Of a stretch of 48,410 nt of DNA, positions 1-8,829 are shown one piece after another. The DNA is from Flavicella sp963932955. Its GTDB lineage: Bacteria; Bacteroidota; Bacteroidia; Flavobacteriales; Flavobacteriaceae. Position numbers and translations under genes: made by a program. Under the pieces are notes generated by a model. The model had not been told where the DNA came from, ran no database searches, and saw only the letters and a program-made list of their open reading frames with translations. The stretch is from assembly GCA_963932955.1 (NCBI GenBank), contig CAWVRK010000015.1:1-48410 (forward strand). The letters run 5' to 3'. Each line of letters starts with the position of its first letter. Position 1 is the first letter of the stretch.

Positions 1-17
1 CTAAACCCCCCTGTTTT

Positions 18-1403
18 ATGAAAAAGGCACACTTTATAACCCCTGCCATTGCCGCATTTTTTTTAGCCACTTCTTGTGCATCCGACAAAGAACAAATCGA
101 AACTCCTTCTGAGAATACAAATCCTCTAGAGGGGTATTCCTTGATTTGGCAAGACGAATTCAACGAAAATGAAATCGATGCGGACAACTGGAATTTTGAG
201 ACCGGAGATGGAACGGATTATGGGCTGCCAGTAGGTTGGGGAAATGACGAAGAACAACGCTATACCGATGCTCCTGAAAATGCACGGATTCAACAGGAAG
301 GAACCCAATCCGTTTTGGCAATCAGCGCCCTCAAAGAAGGAGCGGAATACACCGCCTCCAAATTGACCACTCAAAACAAATTTGAAATGCGTTACGGCCT
401 CTTGGAAGTAAAAGCAAAAATGCCTCAAGGAAAGGGCTTGTGGCCTGCCATTTGGATGCTCGGAAGCAACCGCCCCGAGATCGGATGGCCAGGATGTGGA
501 GAAATTGACATCGTTGAATACTTGCCCTCAAAACCCAAAGAAGTGAGTGCCACCTTGCACTTTACCAATGCAGAAAAAGAATGGGAATACCTTGCCGAAT
601 GGATCGATCTGGAAGACGAAAGTATCATCAGTGATGCTTTTCACACCTACACCATGGACTGGACTCCTGAATCCGTTCGCATCTCAATTGACGGACAACT
701 GATCAATGAGGTTTTCCTTTCTGATGGTATGAAAGAATTTCAACGTGATTTTTACCTGATTCTAAACATTGCAGTCGGAGGGAATTTAGGTGGAGAAATA
801 GACCCCAATTTTACCGAAGGTGTGCTGCTGATCGATTACGTCCGTGTGTATGCCAAAGACAATTTTGTGGCGCCAGATGCACCCCTACTTGACATTGATG
901 AAGAAACTGTAGGAGAGCTCATCGATTCTTCCTTGGCAAGCAATGCCATCAAAACAGGATTTACCGATTTGGGCGTGGTAGAATTGGTCAACTACGGACC
1001 TGACATGCCTGATTTTAGCGCCGCTGAAACTGCCCTTGACGGCGACTACAGCTTGTCTTTTGACTTTCCCGTATCTGACGAATGGGGAGGAGGCTACCTA
1101 GAAACCGAAGAAAAGGTAGACCTGAGCAGCTATACCTTCCTCAAATTTTCGCTAAAGGCTCCTGATACGTTCACCAATGGAAACATCAAATTGGAAAGCC
1201 CTGCTACAAACTTTGAAGTAGCGCTTGAAAACTACACAGGAACCCCTCGTTCCAACGGTTTTGTGGAATACACACTCCCGCTTGCCGATTTTGAAGGGCT
1301 GAATCTTTCCGAAATCAAGATTCCTTTTTCCATCTGGAACATCACGACAAGCAGCTCCGAAGAAGTAAGCCTTTTGGTAGACGATCTTTATTTTTCAAAT
1401 TAA
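18..1403 (+). CDS. GH16 family endo-beta-glucanase (laminarinase-like) lipoprotein
   Basis: A 461-residue secreted glycoside hydrolase of family 16, probably an endo-acting enzyme on beta-1,3(-1,4)-glucans such as laminarin. The signal peptide ends in LATSC, so Cys20 should be lipidated; the following ASDKE is rich in S/D/E, as in Bacteroidota lipoproteins sent to the cell surface. The GH16 domain spans about residues 40-285 and shows the signature GEIDIVEYL with nucleophile E162, D164 and acid/base E167. Residues 300-461 form a second beta-rich domain ending VSLLVDDLYFSN, like a carbohydrate-binding module, but I cannot assign a CBM family. A stop triplet at positions 2-4 suggests another gene ends just upstream. 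The next gene starts 11 nt after the stop, so the two are probably co-transcribed. The family is clear; the exact glucan is inferred. Confidence 0.9.
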   Translation: MKKAHFITPAIAAFFLATSCASDKEQIETPSENTNPLEGYSLIWQDEFNENEIDADNWNFETGDGTDYGLPVGWGNDEEQRYTDAPENARIQQEGTQSVLAISALKEGAEYTASKLTTQNKFEMRYGLLEVKAKMPQGKGLWPAIWMLGSNRPEIGWPGCGEIDIVEYLPSKPKEVSATLHFTNAEKEWEYLAEWIDLEDESIISDAFHTYTMDWTPESVRISIDGQLINEVFLSDGMKEFQRDFYLILNIAVGGNLGGEIDPNFTEGVLLIDYVRVYAKDNFVAPDAPLLDIDEETVGELIDSSLASNAIKTGFTDLGVVELVNYGPDMPDFSAAETALDGDYSLSFDFPVSDEWGGGYLETEEKVDLSSYTFLKFSLKAPDTFTNGNIKLESPATNFEVALENYTGTPRSNGFVEYTLPLADFEGLNLSEIKIPFSIWNITTSSSEEVSLLVDDLYFSN

Positions 1404-1414
1404 ACAACAACCCA

Positions 1415-2248
1415 ATGAAAAAATCAACTCTTTTATACCTTGGCCTATCGGTACTGCTGATGGCCTGCAACTCGGACAATGAAGTTGAAACATTCACGGA
1501 TGAAAACCTGCCCTTCATCGCTGAAAAACTTGAGTTCCTAGCCACGCAAACGCTGTTAGGAAGCTCTGTGAATGTTCTCAACAAAAACAACGACACAAAA
1601 GGGTCGCGTGCAGCAAAAAACTCAGAATGTGCCCACGAACTTTCGGCGCAATACACCGCGGACCTCCTTTCCTTTGATATCACCACAGTCTATTTTGACA
1701 AAAATGAAGATCCCGCTACAAATTGCATTTCTGAAAATTTAGAGGGCACTTCATTGGTGTATTACATAAAGCAGGAAACACAAATATCGGGATCGGACTA
1801 CAGTTCTTTTTTACACCAATACATTCGGAAGGAATTAAACATTGTGGCAAACGGTTTCGGCTATGAGTATTCCCACACCACCACAAAAAACATTGATGGC
1901 TATGTGACCTTACAAGACGAAACTTTTGAAATCAAGGAAGGGAGTACCTTGAACCTATCGTTTTCCTATGCCTTTCAGGAAGGCGGTGAGGTTCTATTTT
2001 CAGAGATGACTGCCGAAACAGACATGAACCTTATCGTTGGCTTTGAAACCAACAGCCAAGACTATCATTTTGGAATGCTAGTCAATAACGACGAGCTGCA
2101 ATTGACAGAGAAGGGAGAGGTTCTTGAAAAGAAATTCAATTTGTACAATGCTAAAAAACAAAAAATTGGCAGTGTTTTGTACACCTTAAATGGCCTTACA
2201 GAAGCCGAAAGTTTCGTGGTGCTCGATTTGGATGGAAACGAAGTTTGA
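1415..2248 (+). CDS. Lipoprotein of unknown function downstream of GH16
   Basis: A 277-residue protein with a short signal peptide ending in the lipobox LLMAC (Cys18), followed by NSDNEVE, which resembles a Bacteroidota surface-export signal. The mature part looks beta-rich, with alternating polar and hydrophobic strands, and has two cysteines (in NSECAH and ATNCIS) that could form a disulfide. I recognise no domain family. It begins 11 nt after the GH16 gene and is followed by a strong terminator, so it is the last gene of that transcript. By context it may be a surface glycan-binding or accessory protein of the same sugar locus, but nothing in the sequence proves a role. Confidence 0.7.
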   Translation: MKKSTLLYLGLSVLLMACNSDNEVETFTDENLPFIAEKLEFLATQTLLGSSVNVLNKNNDTKGSRAAKNSECAHELSAQYTADLLSFDITTVYFDKNEDPATNCISENLEGTSLVYYIKQETQISGSDYSSFLHQYIRKELNIVANGFGYEYSHTTTKNIDGYVTLQDETFEIKEGSTLNLSFSYAFQEGGEVLFSEMTAETDMNLIVGFETNSQDYHFGMLVNNDELQLTEKGEVLEKKFNLYNAKKQKIGSVLYTLNGLTEAESFVVLDLDGNEV

Positions 2249-2270
2249 GCAAGTATTTGAACTGATTTTT

Positions 2271-2314
2271 ACACAAAGGCCTTCCTGCTGTTTGGGAAGG
2301 CCTTTGTGTTTTTT
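2271..2314 (+). terminator. Rho-independent terminator after the GH16 operon
   Basis: A perfect 15-bp stem (2271-2285 with 2295-2309) with a 9-nt loop is followed by a run of T. It closes the GH16-lipoprotein transcript and separates it from proBA. Confidence 0.92.
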
Positions 2315-2345
2315 AAAAAATACCTGCGCCGTCCCTTAAAATTTG

Positions 2346-2353
2346 TACTTTTG
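2346..2353 (+). promoter_or_regulatory. Putative proB promoter, -7 element
   Basis: TACTTTTG matches the Bacteroidota -7 consensus TANNTTTG and lies 33 nt before the proB start, just after the preceding terminator. No clear TTG -33 element is seen at the usual 19-nt spacing. Confidence 0.5.
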
Positions 2354-2386
2354 TAGCGTATTTACAAAACAAGAAACGACAGCACA

Positions 2387-3472
2387 ATGCGTAGCTCAAA
2401 AAAAATTTTGGTCAAGATAGGCTCCAATGTCCTCACCCTCTCTTCTGGGCTTCCAGACCGATCGCGCATGGCGCAGCTTGTCGACCAAATAACGACACTA
2501 AAAACCCGTGGGTATGAAGTGATCTTGGTTTCTTCCGGAGCGGTTGCTGCGGGACGCAGTGTGGTCAAAAGCTCCAAAATACTTGATTCCATCAGCGAAC
2601 GGCAAGTGTTGGCGTCGGTTGGTCAAATCGAATTGATGAAAATATACAGCGATTTGTTCCAACAAAAGAAGGCCAAATGTGCTCAGGTTCTCGTGACCAA
2701 AGAAGATTTTAGAACGCGACAGCATTACCTAAATATAAAAAACTGCTTGGAGGCACTTTTAAAAAGTGATGTGACGCCTATCATCAACGAAAACGATGTG
2801 GTATCCATCACCGAATTGATGTTTACCGACAACGACGAACTCTCAGGCTTGGTCGCTTCCATGATGGATGTGCAAAGTTTGTTTTTGCTGTCCAATGTAG
2901 ACGGTATTTTTACCGCACATCCCGAAGAATCGGGCGCCAAACTGATTCGAAACTACCGAGAAAAGGCAATGTCGCTGGAAGAAATAGTCACCGATCAGAA
3001 ATCTGAATTTGGGAGGGGAGGCATGTTGAGCAAAGCCACTACAGCCGAAAAAATCGCCGGACTCGGGATTGATGTATACATCGGAAACGGAGCCCAAGAC
3101 CATATCATAGAATCACTTATGGCCAAAGAAACAGGGACTTTTTTTGAGGCTGAAAAGCAAAGCACATCAACCGTAAAAAAATGGCTGTCACAATCAGGTG
3201 ATTTTTCAAAGGCTTGTATTGTCATCAACCAAGGCGCCAAAGAAGCTTTGATCTCTGCAAAAGCGAGCAGTCTCTTGCCTGTTGGAGTGCTTCGCATTGA
3301 GGGGGATTTTGAAAAAGGAGACGTGATTCACATCACCGACGAAGACGGAAACAAACTCGGTATTGGAAAAGTGGCTTGTGATGCTGCAACCGCCAACGCT
3401 TGTTTGGGGGAAAGAGGACATGCTCCCTTGGTGCATTACAATTACCTGGTCTTGGAAAAAAATCACACATAG
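2387..3472 (+). CDS. proB: Glutamate 5-kinase
   Basis: Phosphorylates L-glutamate to gamma-glutamyl phosphate, the first step of proline synthesis in the cytoplasm. The protein has 361 residues, the usual full length. The amino-acid-kinase domain starts at once (ILVKIGSNVLT) and includes the glycine-rich VSSGAVAAGR and the substrate-binding NENDVVS and DNDELSGLVA. The C-terminal part from about residue 265 is a PUA domain (VGVLRIEGDFEKGDVIHI), as in the long ProB form, where feedback inhibition by proline is common. proA follows after 66 nt in the same direction, forming the classical proBA pair. The start at ATG 2387 places the protein right at the kinase domain. Confidence 0.96.
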   Translation: MRSSKKILVKIGSNVLTLSSGLPDRSRMAQLVDQITTLKTRGYEVILVSSGAVAAGRSVVKSSKILDSISERQVLASVGQIELMKIYSDLFQQKKAKCAQVLVTKEDFRTRQHYLNIKNCLEALLKSDVTPIINENDVVSITELMFTDNDELSGLVASMMDVQSLFLLSNVDGIFTAHPEESGAKLIRNYREKAMSLEEIVTDQKSEFGRGGMLSKATTAEKIAGLGIDVYIGNGAQDHIIESLMAKETGTFFEAEKQSTSTVKKWLSQSGDFSKACIVINQGAKEALISAKASSLLPVGVLRIEGDFEKGDVIHITDEDGNKLGIGKVACDAATANACLGERGHAPLVHYNYLVLEKNHT

Positions 3473-3538
3473 AAATACGCAGTCAAAACAAACATCCATA
3501 AAAGCTGGGCCAAACAAAAACACTAACACTTGAGTGTC

Positions 3539-4783
3539 ATGATAGAAAACACATTGAAAGCCGTACAACAGGCCAGTCGTGAATTGGTAGGCTTGTCTGC
3601 CGAAAAAATTGATCAAATCTTATTGGAAATTGCAGATTTGGCTGTCGAAAGAACGGAAACAATCTTGAGAGAAAACCAAAAAGATTTGGATCGAATGGAT
3701 GCAGAAGACCCTAAATACGATCGCTTGCTCCTAACAGCCGATCGAATCCAAGGCATTGCTCAAGACATTCGAAACGTGGCACACATGTCCAATCCTGTCG
3801 GAGAGGTACTGTCCCAAAAAGAATTGGAAAACGGCCTAAAAATCTCCAAAGTTCGGGTGCCGATGGGTGTGATAGGCGTCATCTACGAAGCCCGCCCCAA
3901 CGTCTCTTTTGACGTGTTTTCACTTTGTTTTAAAACCAACAATGCCTGCTTGCTCAAAGGAGGAAGTGACGCCGAATTTTCAAATATTGCCATCGTGGCT
4001 TTGCTTCGAGAGGTGTTGACAAAACACGGGGTCAATTCAGACGTGGTTACTCTATTGCCTACCGACCGAGCGGCGACCTCGGAAATGTTACAAGCGACAG
4101 GCTATGTAGACATCATCATCCCAAGAGGGAGCCAAGGGCTTATCAATTATGTTCGTGACAACGCAAAAGTACCTGTCATTGAAACGGGTGCAGGCATTGT
4201 CCATACCTATTTTGACGAGAGCGGAGATCTTAAAAAAGGTGCCGCCATTGTGGCAAACGCCAAAACACGACGTGTAAGTGTATGCAACGCTTTGGACTGC
4301 TTGTTGATCCATAAAAACCGCCTTGCAGATTTGCCAAAAATCACTGCTGATTTGGGTACAAAAGAAACAGAATTATTTGCCGATCCGGCTGCCTTTGCTG
4401 TTTTGGAGAAGCACTACCCAAAAGGATTGTTGCAAAAAGCGAGCCCAGCACATTTTGGGACGGAATTTCTATCCAACAAAATGGCTGTCAAAACAGTGGC
4501 CAACCTGGAAGAAGCCCTCGCCCACATTGCTACATACAGCTCCAAACACAGCGAGGCCATCATCGCTGAAAATTCGACTACGCTCGAAACTTACTTGAAC
4601 CTCGTGGATGCGGCGGCAGTCTATGCCAACAGTTCTACTGCCTTTACAGACGGAGCCCAATTTGGACTGGGGGCAGAAATTGGCATCAGCACCCAAAAAC
4701 TCCACGCAAGAGGCCCAATGGCCTTGGAAGAAATCACCACTTACAAATGGATTGTAAGAGGCGATGGACAAGTACGTGTTTGA
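3539..4783 (+). CDS. proA: Gamma-glutamyl phosphate reductase
   Basis: NADPH-dependent reduction of gamma-glutamyl phosphate to glutamate-5-semialdehyde, the second step of proline synthesis, using the ProB product that is too unstable to diffuse far. The 414-residue protein belongs to the aldehyde dehydrogenase superfamily and has the usual ProA length. The motif GVIGVIYEARPNV marks the cofactor region and VSVCNALDC holds the catalytic cysteine. The C-terminal part has the typical SSTAFTDGAQFGLGAEIGIS. I chose ATG 3539 over the in-frame TTG at 3530, which would add only three residues. The 148 nt after the gene hold no obvious hairpin or gene; the next gene, bioB, is convergent. Confidence 0.96.
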   Translation: MIENTLKAVQQASRELVGLSAEKIDQILLEIADLAVERTETILRENQKDLDRMDAEDPKYDRLLLTADRIQGIAQDIRNVAHMSNPVGEVLSQKELENGLKISKVRVPMGVIGVIYEARPNVSFDVFSLCFKTNNACLLKGGSDAEFSNIAIVALLREVLTKHGVNSDVVTLLPTDRAATSEMLQATGYVDIIIPRGSQGLINYVRDNAKVPVIETGAGIVHTYFDESGDLKKGAAIVANAKTRRVSVCNALDCLLIHKNRLADLPKITADLGTKETELFADPAAFAVLEKHYPKGLLQKASPAHFGTEFLSNKMAVKTVANLEEALAHIATYSSKHSEAIIAENSTTLETYLNLVDAAAVYANSSTAFTDGAQFGLGAEIGISTQKLHARGPMALEEITTYKWIVRGDGQVRV

Positions 4784-4932
4784 TTTTTCTAAAAAATACT
4801 GAGTTGCAAAGGGTATTGGCGTGTAAATTTGAAAAGGTATTGAACGAACAAGCTACTTTGAAACACGCGTCACTGCAACCTTAAATCTCCGAATCAGCAA
4901 CAACAAATTACGAACCAGCAATCCCTAAAAGC

Positions 4933-6042
4933 TTAGTTTTTCAGCTGTGCTCGTATTTCTTTGGCCTTGGCTTTGGCTTCTTCATTGCGTTCAATGCTGT
5001 GTTTTGGCCGTGTCCATTTCGGGTTTTCTCCTTGTGCTTGGAATTCAGAGTCCTGTGCCTCTACTGTTTTGGGTTGTACTTTTTTGGTGAATGGCTTCAT
5101 CGGGTTCAAGCCCAATTTGGCAAACAACTTCATGTCTTCGTTTACATCTGGATTGGGTGTGGTCAACAATTTATCCCCTGCAAAGATGGAATTGGCGCCC
5201 GCGAAGAAACACATGGCTTGTCCTTCTTGGCTCATTTGGGTTCTTCCTGCAGAGAGGCGAACTTGTGTTTCTGGCAATACGATGCGAGTGGTGGCAACCA
5301 TGCGAATCATCTCCCAAATCTCTACGGGATTTTGATCTTCCAAAGGCGTTCCTTCCACAGCGACCAAAGCATTGATTGGGGTCGATTCTGGCTGGGGGTT
5401 TAGAGTAGACAAGGCGACCAACATTCCTGCGCGGTCTTCTATTTTCTCTCCCATACCGATGATGCCTCCCGAACAAACGGTGACATTGGTCTTGCGAACG
5501 TTTCCGATGGTGTCCAAACGATCTTGATAGCCTCGTGTGGAGATCACTTCCTTGTAGTATTCTTCTGAGGAATCCAAATTGTGGTTGTAGGCATAGAGTC
5601 CAGCTTCTGCCAAGCGTTGTGCTTGGTTTTCGGTGACCATTCCCAAGGTACAACACACTTCCATGTCCAGCTTATTGATGGTACGTACCATCTCCAAAAC
5701 TTCTTCAAATTCGGGGCCGTCTTTAACATTTCGCCAAGAAGCGCCCATACAAACGCGCGAAGAACCGCTGGATTTTGCACGCAACGCTTGGGCTTTTACT
5801 TGCTGCACAGGCATCAAATCATTGCCTTCAATATCCGTATGGTAGCGGGCCGCTTGCGGACAGTAGCCACAATCTTCCGAACAGCCTCCTGTCTTGATCG
5901 ACAGCAAAGTAGAAACCTGAACTGCATTTGGGTCGTGGTGTGTTCTGTGAATTTGTGCCGCTTCGAACAACAAGTCCATCATCGGTTTGTTGTAAATTTC
6001 AAGGATTTCCTCTTGGGTCCAATTGTGTCTCACTTCTGGCAT
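4933..6042 (-). CDS. bioB: Biotin synthase
   Basis: Radical-SAM enzyme that inserts sulfur into dethiobiotin, the last step of biotin synthesis. The 369-residue protein has the SAM-cluster motif CSEDCGYC (Cys54, Cys58, Cys61) and the BioB hallmarks YNHNLDSSEEYY, VCSGGIIGMGE and RLSAGR, where the Arg binds the auxiliary 2Fe-2S cluster. It is about 20 residues longer than the E. coli protein because of a charged tail ending KAKAKEIRAQLKN. I prefer ATG 6042 to the TTG at 6066, because the protein then begins MPEVRHNW like its relatives and because a promoter element occupies 6064-6071. No other biotin gene lies in the window except possibly the neighbouring ketoacyl synthase. Confidence 0.96.
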   Translation of the reverse strand: MPEVRHNWTQEEILEIYNKPMMDLLFEAAQIHRTHHDPNAVQVSTLLSIKTGGCSEDCGYCPQAARYHTDIEGNDLMPVQQVKAQALRAKSSGSSRVCMGASWRNVKDGPEFEEVLEMVRTINKLDMEVCCTLGMVTENQAQRLAEAGLYAYNHNLDSSEEYYKEVISTRGYQDRLDTIGNVRKTNVTVCSGGIIGMGEKIEDRAGMLVALSTLNPQPESTPINALVAVEGTPLEDQNPVEIWEMIRMVATTRIVLPETQVRLSAGRTQMSQEGQAMCFFAGANSIFAGDKLLTTPNPDVNEDMKLFAKLGLNPMKPFTKKVQPKTVEAQDSEFQAQGENPKWTRPKHSIERNEEAKAKAKEIRAQLKN

Positions 6043-6063
6043 AGTCGTTCTTAATTTTCGGTT

Positions 6064-6071
6064 CAAAAATA
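6064..6071 (-). promoter_or_regulatory. Putative bioB promoter, -7 element
   Basis: On the minus strand the sequence reads TATTTTTG, a match to TANNTTTG, 21 nt before the bioB ATG. It sits where a longer bioB reading frame would begin, which argues for the shorter protein. The -33 region is only a T-run. Confidence 0.45.
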
Positions 6072-6124
6072 CGGAATTTTATCTGTAAAAAAATAGCATC
6101 TTTTTGAAGGAATGCTAACAATCG

Positions 6125-7288
6125 TTATTTTTTAGAAAGTAGGATGCTGACCGCATTCCCACCAAAGCCTACTGCATTGACCATCACGGTGTCCAAAGTG
6201 CTGATATCCTCAACATCGGAAAGATACGGTACGGGGATGAATTGTTGGTGTTGCAGCATCAAAACAGCCAGTTCGAGACTTAAGGCTCCCGAAGCTCCTA
6301 GGGTATGGCCGATTTTCCATTTATTGGAAGTCAAGGCTGGAAGGTGGTTTCCAAAAACGGCTTGTAGGGCTTTGTATTCTGACATGTCTCCTTTGATGGT
6401 TCCCGGTGCATGCATCACAACGGCGTCTACTGTTTGCAAACCAGCGTCTTCAAGGGCCATCTGCATGGACTTTTGAAAACAAAGCGCTTCGGATGAAATG
6501 GAAATGTTGTGTGTCAAGATTTCTGTGGCATAGCCCAGGCCTCGAATTACTGCCAAAGGATTTTCAACGGGACCCCGCTCCAAGCAGAAGGAGGCGGCAC
6601 CCTCTCCCAAAACCATCGTGTTTTCTTTTTTCTCCAAATCCAAGGCCCTGCAAGGATGGCTTGCTGATGAAGTGGGGGCGTAGATTTTAAGTGCCTTCAT
6701 CTGTGCAATCGTAAAGGGGGTGTTTGCAGCTTCCGTTCCTCCTACCAAAAAGGCATTCGACATCCCAGAACGCAGCCATGCCACGCCATTGAGAAGTGCA
6801 TGCAAAGCGGTAGAACAGGTGATGGAATGACTGATAGCAGGCCCTGTGGCTTGCAAATCGTGTGCCACCCATGAGGCGATGTTTCCCAAAGTAGTGGTAG
6901 GAGAAGTCAAGGTTGCCGTTTTTGCCAGAGGGTCTTTTTGAAAGGCATCGTAATAGTTTTCAAACAGGGCCGTGGCTCCACGAGAGGAACCGATGTTGAC
7001 TCCAAATTCTTTGTCCCACGTCACTTGGGACAAAGCGTTTCTCGAGGTGTAAAGGGCCAAAAGGACAGAGCGGTCCAATCTTTTGTATTTTGGATCGGAA
7101 TTTCGAAGGACTTCCAAAGCATCGTTTTGTTCCCTTGCAAGTGCTCCCACTGAGGCTGCAAAGGAATCGTATTCTGTCACTTTTAAAAAGGAGCGGTCTT
7201 GCAGATAAGCTTGCCAAATTGTTGTGGCATCGGCTCCCAAAGGAGATACAGAGGCCATGCCTGTGATGGAAATTTGTGCTTTTTTCAA
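6125..7288 (-). CDS. Beta-ketoacyl-ACP synthase family protein
   Basis: A 387-residue thiolase-fold condensing enzyme of the KAS I/II type. The Cys-His-His triad is complete: Cys158 in SITCSTALHAL, His293 in VVMHAPGT and His328 in GHTLGASGAL, so decarboxylative condensation is expected. At 387 residues it is shorter than a standard FabF (about 410), and sequences such as MHAPGTIKGD instead of the usual NAHGTST indicate a divergent branch, not the housekeeping FabF. It lies 82 nt upstream of bioB on the same strand. A role in making the pimeloyl precursor of biotin is attractive but inferred; flexirubin or other lipid synthesis is an alternative. It has its own promoter-like element upstream. 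Confidence 0.85.
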   Translation of the reverse strand: MKKAQISITGMASVSPLGADATTIWQAYLQDRSFLKVTEYDSFAASVGALAREQNDALEVLRNSDPKYKRLDRSVLLALYTSRNALSQVTWDKEFGVNIGSSRGATALFENYYDAFQKDPLAKTATLTSPTTTLGNIASWVAHDLQATGPAISHSITCSTALHALLNGVAWLRSGMSNAFLVGGTEAANTPFTIAQMKALKIYAPTSSASHPCRALDLEKKENTMVLGEGAASFCLERGPVENPLAVIRGLGYATEILTHNISISSEALCFQKSMQMALEDAGLQTVDAVVMHAPGTIKGDMSEYKALQAVFGNHLPALTSNKWKIGHTLGASGALSLELAVLMLQHQQFIPVPYLSDVEDISTLDTVMVNAVGFGGNAVSILLSKK

Positions 7289-7307
7289 ATGACGTTAAAT
7301 TGAAGGT

Positions 7308-7315
7308 CAAAGATA
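7308..7315 (-). promoter_or_regulatory. Putative promoter of the ketoacyl synthase gene, -7 element
   Basis: Minus-strand TATCTTTG, a perfect TANNTTTG match, 19 nt before the start codon at 7288. No good TTG is found at 19-nt spacing. Confidence 0.45.
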
Positions 7316-7402
7316 CGAAACCTAAAGATTCTAAGAATGTATTTTAACGGAGGTTTCTATTGTGCCCCAAAGTCCCTGTGATTTGGCATAGGGAAATCCA
7401 TA

Positions 7403-8743
7403 CTAAGAATGAGCAGGACTCCGAGACCAACTTTGTCTTTTATGTCCCCAAAGGGCAAAAAACAAAATCAAGGCATAGCAGGGGATCAAAATCCAATAAC
7501 TTGAAGTCGACGCATGGGCAAGTGCCTCGGGTTCGAGCATCCCAGCAGCCAGCAATTCTTGTTTATTGGCATCTACCAATCGGCCGTACAAAGGGGGAAT
7601 CAAGGCCCCTCCCGAAATGGCCATGATCAAAAGTGCCGAAGCTGTTTTCGTGAATTTTCCAAGGCCTTCTAAGGTCAAAGGCCACACTGCTGGCCAGACC
7701 AATGCATTCGCAATTCCCAATGCGGCTACGAAAAAAACAGAAGTTCCTCCACTGGTAGTTAAAATGCAACTACTACACACAATGCCAAAAAAGGCGGAGA
7801 GGCGCAAGGCGGTTCCCTGGCTGAGGTATCTGGGAATCAACAGCACGCCCAAGGCATAGGTGGCTACCATGGCCAAAAGGGTATAGGTGGTAAAAAATTT
7901 GGCTTCTTCAGCGGGAAATCCCAAAGAAATTCCATAGGCGATGATGGTGTCTCCTGCAATTACTTCTGCCCCTACATAGACAAACAATGTCAAGACTCCC
8001 AACCACAAATGTGGAAACTGAAAGATGTTTGTCTTTGTGGTTTTGATTGCTGCCGTTGCTTCTTCTTCAACTGCGGCTACATGAGGGAGCGGTGCTTTTC
8101 GAATCAGCAAGCCCAAAACAACCAAGACCAATGCCATGACCAAATAGGGAATGACTACGCTGTCGGCCATGCGGTCTAACAAAATTCCTTTCTCGGAGTC
8201 CGTCACGTGGTTGAGCTGCTGGTTTACTTCATCGATTCCCGACAAGAGAAGAGCTCCAAAGATCAAGGCTCCCAAAGCCCCTGCAATTTTGTTGGCAATA
8301 CCCATAATGGCAATTCGTTTGGCGCCACTTTCCAACGGTCCTAAAATGGTGATATAGGGATTGGCAGCAGTCTGTAACAATGTCATTCCGGTTCCCTGTA
8401 TAAAAATTCCAGCCAAAAATAAGTTGTACGTACGTGCAGCAGCAGCTGGGATAAACAGCAAGGCTCCGACCGCCATAAGCATCAAGCCAAAGGACATGCC
8501 TTTTCGATATCCTATTTTGTTTAAAAGCCAGGAAGCGGGCAGGGCCATGACCACAAAAGAAATGTAAGAGGCCGAGGCGACCAAATAGGACTGGGCTGCT
8601 GTCAACTCATTGATGGTTTTCATAAATGGGATCAAAGCGCCGTTGATCCAAGTCACAAATCCAAAAACAAAAAAGACCCCCGCGATGATGCTGATGGGGA
8701 CAAGAGAATTGCGAACGGTGGAAGCAGTTGTTGTTGCAGACAT
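7403..8743 (-). CDS. Sugar:proton symporter, MFS, FHS (FucP/GluP) family
   Basis: A 446-residue inner-membrane transporter with about 12 predicted transmembrane helices. FHS-family features are clear: FVFGFVTWINGALIPF in helix 1, SYISFVVMALPASWLL with IGYRKGM in the first cytoplasmic loop, and QTAANPYITILGP in helix 4-5. The family imports L-fucose, glucose/galactose or related sugars with protons; the substrate cannot be fixed from sequence. The loop around residues 190-235 is longer than usual and holds an acidic/Ala stretch (VAAVEEEATAA). It is transcribed away from the phosphoesterase gene, 86 nt downstream of it. The 114 nt between it and the ketoacyl synthase hold only that gene's promoter element. 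Confidence 0.88.
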   Translation of the reverse strand: MSATTTASTVRNSLVPISIIAGVFFVFGFVTWINGALIPFMKTINELTAAQSYLVASASYISFVVMALPASWLLNKIGYRKGMSFGLMLMAVGALLFIPAAAARTYNLFLAGIFIQGTGMTLLQTAANPYITILGPLESGAKRIAIMGIANKIAGALGALIFGALLLSGIDEVNQQLNHVTDSEKGILLDRMADSVVIPYLVMALVLVVLGLLIRKAPLPHVAAVEEEATAAIKTTKTNIFQFPHLWLGVLTLFVYVGAEVIAGDTIIAYGISLGFPAEEAKFFTTYTLLAMVATYALGVLLIPRYLSQGTALRLSAFFGIVCSSCILTTSGGTSVFFVAALGIANALVWPAVWPLTLEGLGKFTKTASALLIMAISGGALIPPLYGRLVDANKQELLAAGMLEPEALAHASTSSYWILIPCYALILFFALWGHKRQSWSRSPAHS

Positions 8744-8829
8744 GTAATGGAATTTAGGTGGTTTGTGTGCTTGGAAGTCGAAAATACAAATCCCTTTCTG
8801 CCCTGCAAAACAATCGAAAGGAAAAGGTT

